Shown piece after piece: positions 6,009 through 6,801 of a DNA stretch of 6,801 nt (its first letter is position 1; the number at the start of each line of letters is the position of its first letter). Source of the stretch: Dehalococcoidales bacterium (GTDB taxonomy: Bacteria; Chloroflexota; Dehalococcoidia; Dehalococcoidales; UBA3254); NCBI GenBank assembly GCA_028718465.1, contig JAQULX010000150.1:1-6801 (forward strand), in the 5' to 3' direction. A program made the translations under genes and the position numbers. Under the pieces are notes generated by a model that worked only from the letters and a program-made list of their open reading frames with translations, was not told the origin of the DNA and ran no database searches.

Positions 6009-6029
6009 GGTATATGGTTGCCATTCGCC
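6009..6029. promoter_or_regulatory. Candidate NrpR-type operator, copy B (autoregulatory)
   Basis: This is a 21-bp imperfect palindrome: left arm GGTATATGG, centre TTG, right arm CCATTCGCC. Six of ten base pairs are symmetric, including an unbroken inner core ATGG...CCAT. It begins about at the expected transcription start and ends one base before the Shine-Dalgarno GGAGG (6030-6034). The positions symmetric in both copies give GG...A.GG...CC.T...CC. It fits autorepression by the gene directly downstream. Confidence 0.65.
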
Positions 6030-6039
6030 GGAGGTTTTA

Positions 6040-6801
6040 ATGGGGTTCGAAACTCAAGATGTTGAGCGCAAGGTATTAGCGATTCTTAATACATTAGCAG
6101 ATTCTCATGAGGCGATAGGGTCCAGAATTATTGCCAAGAGGTTAAAAGATCGTGGAGTCGACCTTGGTGAACGAGCAGTAAGGTATCATCTCAAGCTGAT
6201 GGATGAAAGGGGCCTCACGCAGCTTATTGGCAGAAGAGACGGTAGAATAATAACAGAACTCGGGCAAGCTGAGCTGAAAAGGGCTATGGTTACCCATAAA
6301 GTGGGCTTTGCGTTGTCAAGGATTGAGATGCTGGCCTTTCGCACCAATTTTGATTGGGATAAAAGGACTGGTTCCATACCAGTCAACGTTTCCTTTTTCT
6401 CCAAGAGCGATTTTAATAAGGCTTTCAAAGCTATGAAGCCCGTTTTCCAGGCGGGGCTTTGCGTTAGCGACCTAGTAGCGGTAGCCAACGAAGGAGAAGC
6501 CCTCGGTAACCTGGTAGTTCCCGAGGGGAAGAGAGGCATAGCCACAATCTGTAGTATCGTAGTTAATGGCACATTGCTGAAAGCCGGTGTACCGATGGAC
6601 TCAAAATTCGGTGGTATATTGCAGATGCGAGATCGTAATCCTCTTCGTTTTGTTGAAATAATCCATTACGCAGGTAGTTCACTCGACCCTACTGAAATAT
6701 TCATCAGAGCTAATATGACATCGGTCGCCAAGGTAGTCGGAGACGGGAGTGGCGAGATACTAGCTAACTATCGGGAGATACCTGCTATCTGCAGGCCGCT
6801 A
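6040..6801 (+). CDS. nrpR: NrpR-family (DUF128) nitrogen regulator, partial (first 254 codons)
   Basis: The frame is open to the window edge; 254 codons were translated by hand. Residues 8-78 form a winged helix-turn-helix, with LGERAVRYHLKLMDERGL (42-59) as the likely recognition segment. Residues 84-254 match the NrpR ligand-binding (NRD) domain: KVGFALSRIEMLAF (87-100), VPEGKRGIATICS (160-172), GTLLKAGVPMDSKFGG (177-192), YAGSSLDPTEIFI (210-222) and ANYREIPA (242-249). In Methanococcus, NrpR represses nitrogen-assimilation genes and is released by 2-oxoglutarate. Full-length relatives have one or two NRD domains; the cut prevents telling which. ATG 6040 has GGAGG at 6030-6034, 5 bases upstream. 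It has its own promoter and a palindrome shared with the upstream operon, which suggests autoregulation and control of that operon. The family assignment is firm; the ligand and targets here are inferred. Confidence 0.9.
   Translation, partial: MGFETQDVERKVLAILNTLADSHEAIGSRIIAKRLKDRGVDLGERAVRYHLKLMDERGLTQLIGRRDGRIITELGQAELKRAMVTHKVGFALSRIEMLAFRTNFDWDKRTGSIPVNVSFFSKSDFNKAFKAMKPVFQAGLCVSDLVAVANEGEALGNLVVPEGKRGIATICSIVVNGTLLKAGVPMDSKFGGILQMRDRNPLRFVEIIHYAGSSLDPTEIFIRANMTSVAKVVGDGSGEILANYREIPAICRPL

Noticed and set aside
6186..6572. Open frame of 128 codons on the minus strand inside the NrpR-type gene
   Set aside because: It is fully antisense to a well-recognised family; the translation is low in complexity and has no motif.

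Overview
The window looks like a bacterial chromosome segment, most likely from Chloroflexota of the Dehalococcoidia type. Two promoters match the bacterial sigma-70 consensus exactly (TTGACA, 18 bp, TATAAT). The gene at the right edge encodes an NrpR-family (DUF128) nitrogen regulator, which is typical of methanogenic archaea but also known in Dehalococcoides relatives. The taxonomic call is inference from gene content, not from a marker gene.

Left block (1-1177, all on the minus strand). This looks like an accessory or mobile-element segment. It holds a 257-residue protein with two four-cysteine zinc-binding clusters and a sigma-70-like middle, followed downstream by a ParA/MinD-like NTPase-fold protein with a degenerate Walker A motif that runs off the left edge. 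The 127 bp between them read like coding sequence interrupted only by TAG codons. About 300 bp without a convincing gene (1178-1477) separate this block from the rest.

Central block (1478-5993, plus strand). A strong promoter with a palindromic operator drives two genes that overlap at ATGA. The first encodes an 883-residue protein with a KaiC-like domain lacking its Walker A loop, a PEP-synthase-type ATP-grasp (PEP/pyruvate-binding) domain, and a distinctive C-terminal domain in place of the swivelling histidine domain and PEP barrel. The second encodes a 558-residue FMN-binding protein of the glutamate synthase alpha-subunit type, with an N-terminal four-cysteine cluster but no glutaminase domain. 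Two hairpins follow, the second with a U-tract.

Right block (5973-6801, plus strand). A second consensus promoter, whose -35 box lies in the right arm of the terminator hairpin, drives the NrpR-type gene, which is cut by the window edge at codon 254.

The main finding is that both promoters carry the same exact 15-mer (CGGTATATGGTTGCC) just downstream of the -10 box. In each case it is the left part of a 21-bp palindrome with the pattern GG...A.GG...CC.T...CC. The simplest reading is that the NrpR-type protein represses both its own gene and the ATP-grasp/glutamate-synthase-like operon, which would make that operon a nitrogen- or 2-oxoglutarate-responsive module of unknown chemistry.
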